A stretch of 64,000 nucleotides of DNA from FEN-1073 sp050010135 (GTDB lineage: Bacteria; Chloroflexota; Anaerolineae; Anaerolineales; RBG-16-64-43), in assembly GCA_050010135.1 (NCBI GenBank), contig JBEKLP010000004.1, positions 1 to 64,000 on the forward strand. The letters run 5' to 3'. Below, in pieces: positions 51,667 through 60,044 of this stretch. The notes below the pieces were generated by a model. The model was not told where the DNA came from. It did no database searches and saw only the letters and a program-made list of their open reading frames with translations. The number at the start of each line of letters is the position of its first letter. Position 1 is the stretch's first letter. Made by a program: the position numbers and the translations under genes.

Positions 51667-53088
51667 ATGGCAAATCCCTCCTCCATCCCGCGATCCGGAT
51701 TGACCGTTTCCGAACGTCAGGCATTGCTGTTTGCGGGTGATTTGCTTTGCGTGCTCCTCGCGGTGGGGGCTGCCTGGATCCTCTGGATGGGGCTGGATCA
51801 CACGCTGAGCGATCCGATTAAATTCTTCCGGACCCGAGATGCCATCACGCCGTTCCTTTGGCTGGGCCCGCTGTGGTTCTTCCTCATTTCCCATTTGTAC
51901 GATCCGCACGCGGCCTTTTCCCGCGAACGTACGCTCTTCGGGCTGGGCGTGGCCACCGCCATCTCCCTGATACCGTATCTGGTGTTGTACTTCTTCGCCG
52001 CCCCCGGTTCTTTGCCGCGCGCGGGGATCGTGGTTTATCTGATCGTTCTTACCGGATTGGAATTCGGATGGAGGATGCTCGCCATCCGGTTGTTTACGCT
52101 TCCCATGTTGCAGCGCCCAACCTTGATCATTGGCGCAGGACGGGCGGGAACGGGAATCATCCGCGTGCTGACCCGCGATGTACCAGGGCATTTCCGCGTC
52201 CAAGGCCTGATCGACGACGATCCCGAAAAACGTGGGACGAAATTGAACGACATCCCGATTCTGGGCGGATGGCAAGTCCTACGGGATGCGGTTTGCGGGC
52301 AGGGGATTTCGGTTCTCGTGCTGGCCATCACCGGAAAAATCCATCCGGAACTGTTCCAGGCCATTCTGGATTGCCAGGAAATGGGGGTGGAGGTGATCCG
52401 CATGCCCGCGCTGTATGAGTCCCTGTTGGGGCGCGTGCCCATCGAATACCTCAGCGCCGACTGGCTGTTGACCTCTTTTTTGGACAGCGTCAACTTGTAT
52501 GATCTCTACAGCCCATTGAAACGCCTGCTGGATATTCTCATTTCGCTGGCGGGGATGGCCATCGGGGTGATCCTTTTTCCGATCCTTGCCGTCATCATCC
52601 GCCTGGATTCGCCGGGGCCGATCCTCTACCGGCAGGAACGATCGGGCAAGGGCGGACACCCGATCGGGGTATGGAAGTATCGTACGATGGTGCGCAACGC
52701 GGAACCCGACGGCGAGGCGCGCTGGGCGTCACCGGAAGATCCGCGCGTCACACGCATAGGCAAATGGATGCGCCGCACCCGGTTGGATGAGATCCCCCAA
52801 TTTTGGAACGTCCTGCGCGGTGATATGAGCCTGATCGGGCCGCGTCCCGAGCGACCGGAGTGGATCGCACAGCTGGAAAAACAGATTCCCTTTTACCGCG
52901 CGCGCCTTCTGGTTCAGCCGGGCCTGACGGGATGGTCGCAGGTGAACTACGGATACGTCCGTACGGTCGAGGACACGGCGCTGAAGCTCGAATACGATCT
53001 CTATTACATCCGCCATCGTTCCCCGATCCTGGATTTAAAAATTCTTCTGCGCACCATGGGCACCCTGATCCGTTTCCAAGGATCCTGA
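51667..53088 (+). CDS. Exopolysaccharide polyprenyl glycosylphosphotransferase (WcaJ/WbaP type)
   Basis: 473 residues. Four N-terminal membrane segments, then a soluble Rossmann-like domain (LIIGAGRAGTGIIRVL) and a C-terminal sugar-transferase domain from about residue 275, starting KRLLDILISLAGMAIG. Signature: SPGPILYRQERSGKGG, WKYRTMVRNAEPDGEARWA, RIGKWMRRTRLDEIPQFWNVLRGDMS, LIGPRPERPE and VQPGLTGWSQVNYGY. It transfers hexose-1-phosphate (usually glucose or galactose) to undecaprenyl phosphate. With the WecA-like enzyme this gives the locus two possible starting reactions. Domain order and length are normal. Confidence 0.93.
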   Translation: MANPSSIPRSGLTVSERQALLFAGDLLCVLLAVGAAWILWMGLDHTLSDPIKFFRTRDAITPFLWLGPLWFFLISHLYDPHAAFSRERTLFGLGVATAISLIPYLVLYFFAAPGSLPRAGIVVYLIVLTGLEFGWRMLAIRLFTLPMLQRPTLIIGAGRAGTGIIRVLTRDVPGHFRVQGLIDDDPEKRGTKLNDIPILGGWQVLRDAVCGQGISVLVLAITGKIHPELFQAILDCQEMGVEVIRMPALYESLLGRVPIEYLSADWLLTSFLDSVNLYDLYSPLKRLLDILISLAGMAIGVILFPILAVIIRLDSPGPILYRQERSGKGGHPIGVWKYRTMVRNAEPDGEARWASPEDPRVTRIGKWMRRTRLDEIPQFWNVLRGDMSLIGPRPERPEWIAQLEKQIPFYRARLLVQPGLTGWSQVNYGYVRTVEDTALKLEYDLYYIRHRSPILDLKILLRTMGTLIRFQGS

Positions 53089-53106
53089 GGACGGATTCTT
53101 CCGGAA

Positions 53107-54126
53107 ATGAGTTCCCCTAGGCCGCCCGCCTCACCGCGCACGATTCTCTCCGAGACAGTCTCCGGCCCGCGCCGGGCGGTATTTCCCCGCGACGTGCCGC
53201 AAATAACCGAATTGGTGGAGCAGTGTTTTTCCGGCACCCTGGATTATTCCTCGCGCCACATTCTCCGCAACGTCCGTTGGATCGCCGAGCGGGGGGAGAT
53301 TTTCTGGAAGCTATCCATTTTATTGGGAAGCGTGAATTCGGAGGAATGGGTCGTTGCCTCGGTCTGGGAGGATGAGGGCAGGGTGGTGGGGAACGCCACG
53401 CTGACCCTGCGCAAACCGGAAAACGGCGCGTGGCTGATTTCCAACGTGGCCATTCATCCGGATTTCCGCCGGCGCGGTTTTGGGCGCGGCTTGATTCGTT
53501 TCGCGCTGGATGAGATTCGTTCCCGCGGGGGACGGAAAGCATACCTGCAGGTGGACGTGGAAAATGAGACGGCGGTCCGCATATACCGCGAGCTGGGCTT
53601 TGAGGAAATCGGCCGCCGCATCAACTGGACCCGCATGCCCGGCCCCACGACGCGAGTAGACCCGGCGGATTCGAGCGATCCTTCGTACCGGATCGCACCG
53701 CGGCGGGCGTCGGAATGGCGCGAAGAATACGATTTCTGGAAAGGGATCAGCCCCGCGGGGTTCGCCTGGAATACGCCGTTGACCGCAGGATTATTTCGCC
53801 CTTCGGTGGCAAGACGGCTGGAGCAGGTGTTGCTCGGTGAATCGGAAAAGCATTTCCTCGCCCGGCGCGGGGAGCGGGTGGAAGCGGCGCTTTTCACCTA
53901 CCAGCGCTTTTTCGGCTGGGAAGGATTCCTAATGCAGACTGAGGGATCCGGCGGCAGCGTGGAACTCGCGCTATGGAAGGAAGTTTGGAAAGACACCTTC
54001 CCCCAGGTGAATTGCCTGCTGGAAACCGTGCCGGAATCTTCCACCGCCGTCCTGGAACATTTGGGATTCCAAAAACGCCGTACGTTCCAATGGATGCGGT
54101 ATACTATTAAAGGAGGTGGACCATGA
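53107..54126 (+). CDS. GNAT-family N-acetyltransferase
   Basis: 339 residues. The first half is a GNAT domain: VVGNATLTLRK, LISNVAIHPDFRRRGFGRGLI (acetyl-CoA pyrophosphate loop R-R-x-G-x-G) and AYLQVDVENETAVRIYRELGFEEIGRR. The second half (from about 190) is a weaker, possibly degenerate second GNAT-like domain. The acceptor is unknown; it could acylate an amino sugar or act in an unrelated process. ATG 53107 has only weak upstream purines. The last codons overlap the next gene, whose strong ribosome binding site lies inside this frame. Confidence 0.82.
   Translation: MSSPRPPASPRTILSETVSGPRRAVFPRDVPQITELVEQCFSGTLDYSSRHILRNVRWIAERGEIFWKLSILLGSVNSEEWVVASVWEDEGRVVGNATLTLRKPENGAWLISNVAIHPDFRRRGFGRGLIRFALDEIRSRGGRKAYLQVDVENETAVRIYRELGFEEIGRRINWTRMPGPTTRVDPADSSDPSYRIAPRRASEWREEYDFWKGISPAGFAWNTPLTAGLFRPSVARRLEQVLLGESEKHFLARRGERVEAALFTYQRFFGWEGFLMQTEGSGGSVELALWKEVWKDTFPQVNCLLETVPESSTAVLEHLGFQKRRTFQWMRYTIKGGGP
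54110..54118 (+). promoter_or_regulatory. Near-perfect Shine-Dalgarno site for the holin-like gene
   Basis: AAGGAGGTG lies five bases before ATG 54123 and is one of the best anti-Shine-Dalgarno matches in the window. It fixes the start of the small membrane protein despite the overlap with the upstream gene. Confidence 0.8.
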
Positions 54127-54524
54127 CCCGATTTTTAATTCGACTAGGAATTAACGCCGTGGCCATCTATGCGGCCATCCGACTGGTGCCGGAAATCTAT
54201 GGTGCCCTTCGGCCGGGGCAGGGACTCGTAGTGCAATCCACCAATTGGATGGCAATCGTGGTCTTGGCGCTGATCTTCGGTTTGGTCAATACGCTTTTGG
54301 GGCCGATCCTGAAATTTCTCACCTGCCCATTCATCCTGATCACTCTCGGCCTGTTTACGCTCCTCATCAACACCTTTCTCTTCTGGCTCACCGGGCAGAT
54401 TGGCAATCTCTTCGGTTTTGGCTTCCAGGCGGATTTCATCGCCGCCTTCCTGGGAGCGCTGATCATTGCCGTGGTCAATGTGGTGCTCTCAGGAGTCTTC
54501 AGTGACGAATTGAAGAAGGCCTGA
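54123..54524 (+). CDS. Holin-like small membrane protein (phage holin family 4 / YvlD-like)
   Basis: 133 residues with four hydrophobic helices. Characteristic run: LALIFGLVNTLLGPILKFLTC, then PFILITLGLFTLLINTFLFWL and FIAAFLGALIIAVVNVVLS. This matches the YvlD/phage holin 4 superfamily of chromosomal membrane proteins with poorly known function, often linked to cell-envelope stress. No phage genes are nearby, so a lysis function is unlikely. It is the last gene before a strong terminator and probably the last cistron of the glycan locus transcription unit. Confidence 0.9.
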   Translation: MTRFLIRLGINAVAIYAAIRLVPEIYGALRPGQGLVVQSTNWMAIVVLALIFGLVNTLLGPILKFLTCPFILITLGLFTLLINTFLFWLTGQIGNLFGFGFQADFIAAFLGALIIAVVNVVLSGVFSDELKKA

Positions 54525-54556
54525 TCCTCTGGTTGGGCAGCGCGGAACCATCGACA

Positions 54557-54602
54557 GGCGCCCGCAGCCGAACATAAAAATCGGCGGCGGGCGTTCTTTT
54601 TT
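54557..54602 (+). terminator. Rho-independent terminator
   Basis: Stem CGCCCGCAGCCGA (559-571) pairs with TCGGCGGCGGGCG (581-593) with one mismatch, loop of nine bases, then TTCTTTTTT. It marks the end of the glycan transcription unit after the holin-like gene. Confidence 0.9.
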
Positions 54603-54751
54603 GCTTTCCGCATTCTTTTATCGGTGATCGATTACGATCGCTGTTTCGATTAAGTTGCTCTGGTTGGCGGTAAATTTTAAGTCCGGGGATTCGACGCATC
54701 AGTGGGCATTATCATCGATTTCCTGATCTCATTTTTCCGGAGGTTTCAGAC

Positions 54752-54757
54752 TATAAT
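54752..54757 (+). promoter_or_regulatory. Candidate -10 box upstream of the GH5 gene
   Basis: TATAAT in the 300-base gap after the terminator, 67 bases before the GH5 start. A new promoter is expected here because a strong terminator precedes it. The -35 region at 16-18 bases (around CATTTT) is weak. Otherwise the gap shows no gene or RNA that I can support. Confidence 0.35.
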
Positions 54758-54824
54758 TTGCGAATATTCTTCGCGGTGTTTCGTCGCCATATGGATTGTT
54801 GTTCTTCCGGTAGGAGTCGCCAAT

Positions 54825-56696
54825 ATGATTCGGATCACCGGTTCCCATTTTACCGACGAGCAAGGCCGCAGACTGATCCTGCGCGGCGTAAACCTTGGTG
54901 GCAGCACCAAAGTGCCGTTTCTCCCGAAAGGCGCCACCTACCGGCGGGAGGGATTTTTCGATCACCGGACGGTTTCCTTCATCGGCCGTCCCTTTCCGCT
55001 CGAAGAGGCGGATGAGCATTTGGGCCGTTTGCGGGCCTGGGGATTCAATTTCCTGCGTTTCCTGGTCACCTGGGAAGCGATCGAGCACGCCGGGCCGGAT
55101 AAGTACGATGAGGAGTATATCGAGTACGTCCGCACCGTGGTGGAAAAGGCGGGCCGGTATGGATTCTCGTTGTATATCGATCCTCACCAGGATATGTGGA
55201 GCCGGTTCACAGGCGGCGACGGCGCGCCGGGTTGGACCCTGGATGCCGCCGGGTTGGATATCACGAAATTGTCAGAAACGGGGGCGGCGGTCCTGCATCA
55301 ATTTTACGAAGGGCCATTCCCTCGGATGATCTGGCCTTCCAACGAAGCCAAGCTTGGGGCGGGGACGATGTTCACGCTGTTTTTCGGCGGGAACGATTTC
55401 GCTCCGGCCACTCGGGTAAACGGCGAACCGGTGCAGGATTATCTTCAACGGCACTATATTGCCGCCGTGTGCCATCTGGCCCAGCGGTTGAAAGACTTGC
55501 CCAATGTGGCGGGATACGACACGCTCAACGAGCCAGGCAAAGGTTTTATCGGTTGGGAGGACCTGCGCTTGCCGGGCGGAGCCGTGAAGGTCGGGCCGCT
55601 GCCGAGCCCATACCAGTCCATGCTGTTGGGATCAGGCTACTCCCAGGCGGTCGAGGTTTGGGAATCCGGATCGACCGGATTCCGGCGCAAGGGAAGCTGC
55701 ATTCTGAATGATCGGCGAGTCCGGGCCTGGCTTTCGGACAGGGAATGCGTCTGGCGCCAGAACGGCGTATGGGACGTTGGCCCAGACGGGAATCCCCAAC
55801 TCCTGCAGCCGGATTATTTCTCCATCCGCAACGGCCGGCGGGTGGATTTCCCGCAGGATTACTATCTCCCGTTTGCGCGCCACTTTGCCGAGGCGATCCG
55901 CAAGGTGGATCCCAAGGCGATGATCTTCGTCGAAAGCTCACCGGACACGCCCCCGCCGCATTGGGAGGCGGAAAACATCGTTTACGCACCACATTGGTAC
56001 GACGGCTTTGTGCTGTATTTCAAGAATTTCTCAGGTTGGATCGCGACCGATTCCCACGATATGCATTTGATCTTTACCCCGTGGCATATCCGGCGTTCGT
56101 TCGCCCGGCAGCTGAACCGACTCCGCTGCTGGGCGGCCGACCGGCTCGGCTATCCTCCGGTGCTGATCGGCGAATCCGGCATCGCCTTCGATCTGCAAGA
56201 CAAGCGCGCCTACCGGACCGGAGACTTCCGAGTTCAGATCCGCGCGATGGACCGCCTGCTCCGCGCGTTTGACGACACTCTGCTCAGCGTGACGCTCTGG
56301 AATTACACCGCCGACAACACCAACGCGCACGGCGACGGTTGGAACGACGAGGACCTCTCGATCTTCAGCCGCGACCAGCAAAGCGATCCGAAGGACATTC
56401 ACTCCGGCGGAAGGGCGCTTCCGGCCGTGGTGCGGCCTTATGCGCGCGCCGTGGCGGGCGCTCCCCTGCGGATGCACTTCGACCTTGGCGCCCGCCGATT
56501 CGAATTCGCTTTCCGGCACGATCCGCAGGTCGATGCGCCGACGGAAATTTTCGTCCCACAGTATCAATATCCGCAGGGATACACGGTGACCGTATCGGAC
56601 GGGACCTATGAAGAGAATTCCGATGAACAGCTGCTGCTCTATCACCACACTTTGAATCGGGAGATCCACTTCGTTCGAATCCGGCCCAAGGGGTAG
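54825..56696 (+). CDS. Glycoside hydrolase family 5, endoglycoceramidase/glucosylceramidase-like
   Basis: 623 residues from ATG 54825, chosen for AGGAG eight bases upstream; an upstream in-frame ATG (54702) would add an unlikely 41-residue lead. GH5 landmarks: LRGVNLGGSTKVP near the start, LRAWGFNFLRFLVTWEAIE, IDPHQDMWSRFTGGDG, YDTLNEPGKGFIG with acid/base E236 and LIGESGIAFD with nucleophile E450. The H-Q-D and W-S-R pattern is that of the endoglycoceramidase-related subfamily, including fungal sterylglucosidase/EgcrP. No signal peptide, so it probably acts in the cytoplasm on a glycolipid. A C-terminal beta domain (from about 540) is typical. Confidence 0.88.
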   Translation: MIRITGSHFTDEQGRRLILRGVNLGGSTKVPFLPKGATYRREGFFDHRTVSFIGRPFPLEEADEHLGRLRAWGFNFLRFLVTWEAIEHAGPDKYDEEYIEYVRTVVEKAGRYGFSLYIDPHQDMWSRFTGGDGAPGWTLDAAGLDITKLSETGAAVLHQFYEGPFPRMIWPSNEAKLGAGTMFTLFFGGNDFAPATRVNGEPVQDYLQRHYIAAVCHLAQRLKDLPNVAGYDTLNEPGKGFIGWEDLRLPGGAVKVGPLPSPYQSMLLGSGYSQAVEVWESGSTGFRRKGSCILNDRRVRAWLSDRECVWRQNGVWDVGPDGNPQLLQPDYFSIRNGRRVDFPQDYYLPFARHFAEAIRKVDPKAMIFVESSPDTPPPHWEAENIVYAPHWYDGFVLYFKNFSGWIATDSHDMHLIFTPWHIRRSFARQLNRLRCWAADRLGYPPVLIGESGIAFDLQDKRAYRTGDFRVQIRAMDRLLRAFDDTLLSVTLWNYTADNTNAHGDGWNDEDLSIFSRDQQSDPKDIHSGGRALPAVVRPYARAVAGAPLRMHFDLGARRFEFAFRHDPQVDAPTEIFVPQYQYPQGYTVTVSDGTYEENSDEQLLLYHHTLNREIHFVRIRPKG

Positions 56697-56727
56697 GTGA
56701 AAGAAGGAATGGAAGGCAATTGAAATA

Positions 56728-56927
56728 TGTCATTCGAACCCCGGAAACCCACCGGGGTTCCGGGGCAAACCCCGGCGAAGTCCCCGGGGTGAGGAATCGG
56801 TGACGAATGGAAGAAAAACCGACGCTATGATGGGTTGTGGAAACGCATCCATGCCTTACCGATTCCTCCCCTTCGCCTTCGGCGCGGGGTCGGAACGACA
56901 TACTCCGAGTGTCATCCCGAGGGATCG
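56728..56927. repeat. Array of three inverted-repeat element units (A)
   Basis: Three alternating units occupy the 314-base gap: a forward unit starting TGTCATTCG and ending GAGGAATCGG (56728-56800), a reverse unit CGATTCCTC...CGGAACGACA (56860-56901) and a forward unit TGTCATCCCGAGGGATCG (56910-56927). The same units occur in the array at 59842-60014. Each unit has a variable G/C-rich hairpin core. No gene or RNA family is recognised here. Confidence 0.75.
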
Positions 56928-57010
56928 TTAAGTTTAAATGATAGAATCCATATCGTCTACAACCCTCGCATCGGTGTGACCGAGATCGTCCATCTCCTTC
57001 GGAGGTTTCT

Positions 57011-57427
57011 ATGATTGATTGGAATGAAAAATTCGCGCGCAAAGTCAGCCGCCGGCTGGCCAAGGAACGCGTCGGATGGCTGGTCACCGTGGGCTCGGAT
57101 AACTGCCCGCAACCCCGGCCGGTCTGGTTTCTCTGGGATGGGGAGACGATCCTTCTGTTCAGCCAGGCCAAGGCCAGGAAGATCGTGCATATTTCCAAGA
57201 ATCCGAAAGTGGCATTCCTTCTGAACACGGATGAAGAAGGCAGTCACGTGGTAGTGCTTCTGGCGGAGGCGGCGATCGACCCGAAATCGCCGCCGGCACA
57301 CAAGGTGGCGGGCTACTTCAAAAAATATCGCAAGGGGATTGCCGAGTTGGAGATGAAGCCGGAAGATTTCAGCCTGGATTATTCGGTAGCCATCCGGGTG
57401 AAACCGACCAGCCTGCGCGGGTGGTAA
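57011..57427 (+). CDS. PPOX-class flavin/F420-dependent oxidoreductase (Rv3369-like)
   Basis: 138 residues, a single split-barrel domain. RVGWLVTVGSDNCPQPRPVWFLWDGETILLFSQ and ARKIVHISKNPKVAFLLNTDEEGSHVVVLLAEA match the pyridoxamine-phosphate-oxidase-like family, subgroup of Rv3369 (probable F420-binding) proteins. The C-terminus KVAGYFKKYRKGI...VAIRVKPTSLRGW is typical. Probably a cytoplasmic redox enzyme unrelated to the glycan locus. ATG 57011 has TTCGGAGGTTTCT upstream. The cofactor, F420 or FMN, is not certain from sequence. Confidence 0.85.
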   Translation: MIDWNEKFARKVSRRLAKERVGWLVTVGSDNCPQPRPVWFLWDGETILLFSQAKARKIVHISKNPKVAFLLNTDEEGSHVVVLLAEAAIDPKSPPAHKVAGYFKKYRKGIAELEMKPEDFSLDYSVAIRVKPTSLRGW

Positions 57428-57583
57428 ATTCCGCACCGGATCGAATCCGAAATCCATTCGCAAACAATTCCGTTAAAAAGATTATAAAAAAATCGATTAT
57501 TCCAAAATCCCCTTCGATTCTTTTTGCCTTTGTGGTAAAACAATCCCGGTTTTAACCCTCGAGGGATTTTTGCGTCCACAAGC

Positions 57584-59800
57584 ATGACCGAATTTCTAGC
57601 CAACCTCAACCCGCAGCAAAAGGAAGCCGTGGAATGCGGCGAAGGTCCGGTGCTGGTCGTGGCCGGACCGGGCTCGGGAAAGACCCGTGTGCTTTCCTAC
57701 CGCTTCGCCTGGCTCGTGCTGCACGCCGGCGTCGCGCCGCAGCAGATTCTCGCCGTCACCTTCACCAACAAGGCGGCGCGCGAAATGCGCGGGCGCATAG
57801 AGAAGGTGCTGATCTCGCCGGAAGCGCGCGCGGCGGGCGGATACGACCTGCGCAATCTTTCGCTGGGGACCTTCCATTCGCTGTGCGCGCGCTGGCTGCG
57901 CCGCGACGGGGAGGCGGTCGGGCTGCCGCGCGAGTACGGGATCTTCGACGACGACGATTCCCAGCGCGCGGTCAAGCAGGCCATGGCCGATCTGGATATC
58001 AACATCAAGCAATACTCGCCGGCGGCCGTGCAAAACGCCATCTCGCGCGCCAAGAACGACATGCTCGGTCCCGACGGGTTCCCCGCCGTGACGCCCTTCG
58101 ACCGCGTCGCCGCGCGGACCTTCATCCGCTACCAGGAATTGCTCGCCGCGAGCCGCGCCGCCGATTTCGACGACCTGTTGCTGCTGGCGGTCCGCCTCTT
58201 CCGCGAACATCCCGAGATCCTTGCGCGCTACCAGGACCGCTACCGGCACATCCTGGTGGATGAATTTCAGGATACCAACGAGGTGCAGTACACGCTCGTC
58301 CGGCTGTTGGCCGAAAACCGACGCAACCTCTACGTGGTGGGCGACGTCGACCAATCCATCTACCGCTGGCGCGGCGCGGATTACCGCAACGTGCAGCGTT
58401 TCCAGAAGGATTTTTCCGACGCGCGCACCTTCCTGCTCGAGGAGAACTACCGCTCCACCCAGAACATCCTCGACGCGGCGATGGGCGTCATCCGCGTCAA
58501 CCGCGGCCGGGTGGATAAAAAACTTTTCACAAGCCGCGGGAAGGGGCTGGCGCTGGTGCTGCATGAAGCGTATGACGAAAATGATGAAGCCCGTTTCGTG
58601 ATTGAAACCATCGCGGAGCTGGTGGCCGGCAGCATCCGGGAGGGGGAGAAGCCGGTCCGGCCCGGCGACTGCGCGGTGATGTACCGTACCAATGCCCAGT
58701 CGCGCGCGCTGGAAGAGGAGTTCCTCCGCGCCAACCTTCCCTACCGGCTGGTGGGCGCGCAGCGCTTCTACGGCCGGCGCGAGGTGAAGGATGCGCTGGC
58801 GTATTTGCGCCTGGTCCATAATCCGTCCGATGCGGTGAGCCTTTCGCGCGTGATCAACGTCCCCACGCGCGGGATCGGCGAAAAAGCCTATGCCGCGCTG
58901 CAGGAAGCCGCCGCGCGCGAACGGATCGCGCCGGGCCTGCTGCTTTCGCTCGACGAACCCGACGCGATGGCGCGGGTGGCAGCGGCTTTTCCGTCGCGCG
59001 CGGCACCGGCTTTCGCCGCCTTCGGGCAAATGCTCTCCGGGTGGCGCGCGGCGGCCGCCGGAGAATCCGTACCCTCTATCCTGCGCAGGATCCTCAAGGA
59101 GATAAAGTACCGGGAATACCTGCGGGATGGCTCGGAGGAGGGCGAGGAACGCTGGGAGAACGTCGAGGAACTGATGGCGGTGGCCGAGGAGTTCGAAGAG
59201 ATCCCGCTCGAACGATTCCTCGAGGAAATCGCGCTGGTCTCCGACCAGGATACGCTCACGGAAAAACAGGACGCGCCGGTGCTCCTGACGCTGCACGCCG
59301 CCAAAGGGCTGGAGTTTCCGGTGGTGTTCATCGTCGGGCTCGACGAGGGGCTGCTCCCGCACATGCGCTCGATGGACGATCCGGAGGCGATGGCCGAGGA
59401 GCGGCGCCTGTTTTACGTCGGCATCACCCGCGCGATGGATCGGTTATATTTGCTGCGGGCTTTCCGGCGATCGGCGGGCGGCGGGGGCGGATTGATGGAG
59501 GAGTCGCGCTTCCTGCGCGACATCCCGCCGCAGCTTCTGGGGGAAGAGAAAGCTTCCGGGCGTTCGGCAATGCTGCGTGAGGGGGCGGAGGTGACGTTGC
59601 CTTTTACACCTGCGGAGCCCCCGCAACCAAGAGAAGCCCGCTATCGCAGCGGGATGCGCATCCGCCATGAACGCTTCGGCGAGGGGGTGATCCTCGAGGA
59701 TCAGGTGCACGGGGAAGACGAAGTGCTCACGGTGGAATTCGAGACGGCGGGCCTCAAGCGTCTGGACGCGGACGCCGCGCCGATCGAGGTGATCGAGTAG
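57584..59800 (+). CDS. ATP-dependent DNA helicase, PcrA/UvrD family
   Basis: 738 residues. LNPQQKEAV (Q motif), Walker A AGPGSGKT (27-34), motif Ia VTFTNKAAREM, motif II DEFQDTNEVQY near residue 226, motif III VGDVDQSIYRWRGAD, motif IV LEENYRST, motif V LTLHAAKGLEFPVVFIVGLDEGLLPH and motif VI EERRLFYVGITRAM. A C-terminal Tudor-like domain (RSGMRIRHERFGEGVILED) is present, the RNA-polymerase-binding module of PcrA. It unwinds DNA in repair and transcription-coupled processes. The 156-base upstream gap is AT-rich and shows no clear promoter. Assignment is secure; pcrA versus uvrD naming is conventional. Confidence 0.95.
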   Translation: MTEFLANLNPQQKEAVECGEGPVLVVAGPGSGKTRVLSYRFAWLVLHAGVAPQQILAVTFTNKAAREMRGRIEKVLISPEARAAGGYDLRNLSLGTFHSLCARWLRRDGEAVGLPREYGIFDDDDSQRAVKQAMADLDINIKQYSPAAVQNAISRAKNDMLGPDGFPAVTPFDRVAARTFIRYQELLAASRAADFDDLLLLAVRLFREHPEILARYQDRYRHILVDEFQDTNEVQYTLVRLLAENRRNLYVVGDVDQSIYRWRGADYRNVQRFQKDFSDARTFLLEENYRSTQNILDAAMGVIRVNRGRVDKKLFTSRGKGLALVLHEAYDENDEARFVIETIAELVAGSIREGEKPVRPGDCAVMYRTNAQSRALEEEFLRANLPYRLVGAQRFYGRREVKDALAYLRLVHNPSDAVSLSRVINVPTRGIGEKAYAALQEAAARERIAPGLLLSLDEPDAMARVAAAFPSRAAPAFAAFGQMLSGWRAAAAGESVPSILRRILKEIKYREYLRDGSEEGEERWENVEELMAVAEEFEEIPLERFLEEIALVSDQDTLTEKQDAPVLLTLHAAKGLEFPVVFIVGLDEGLLPHMRSMDDPEAMAEERRLFYVGITRAMDRLYLLRAFRRSAGGGGGLMEESRFLRDIPPQLLGEEKASGRSAMLREGAEVTLPFTPAEPPQPREARYRSGMRIRHERFGEGVILEDQVHGEDEVLTVEFETAGLKRLDADAAPIEVIE

Positions 59801-59841
59801 CGATCGCAGGATATCATCATGGACTAGTACATCATCGGACG

Positions 59842-60014
59842 CGATTCCTCGCCCCGCATCGCGGGGCTCGGAATGACATATGCAGACTGTCATTCCGAGG
59901 GAGCGTAGGCACCGAGGAATCGGTATCGCGGGGATGAATTACAATCATTAGGAACGATGTGCAAACAAAAAGGCTGCGATTCCCCGGGACCTGAAGGCCC
60001 CTCGGAATAACATA
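59842..60014. repeat. Array of three inverted-repeat element units (B)
   Basis: Reverse unit CGATTCCTC...CGGAATGACAT (59842-59879), forward unit TGTCATTCC...GAGGAATCGG (59888-59923) and a diverged reverse unit CGATTCCCC...TCGGAATAACAT (59977-60014). The first two face each other so that GGAATGACA and TGTCATTCC form the centre of a large inverted repeat. This is the same element as at 56728-56927. The gap between helicase and galE contains nothing else I can support. Confidence 0.75.
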
Positions 60015-60044
60015 TGGCGAGATGGTGAACGGACGGAGGGTGGA

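Noticed and set aside
54123..54524. A prophage signal from the holin-like gene
   Set aside because: No integrase, terminase, capsid or lysin genes are nearby; this family is a common chromosomal membrane protein.
56728..56927. A CRISPR array
   Set aside because: Units alternate in orientation, have different lengths and there are only three of them; no cas genes are present.
57596..59362. A long minus-strand frame (588 codons) opposite the helicase
   Set aside because: It is a shadow of the high-G+C helicase gene: no motif, arginine- and histidine-rich composition, and all helicase motifs are intact on the + strand.
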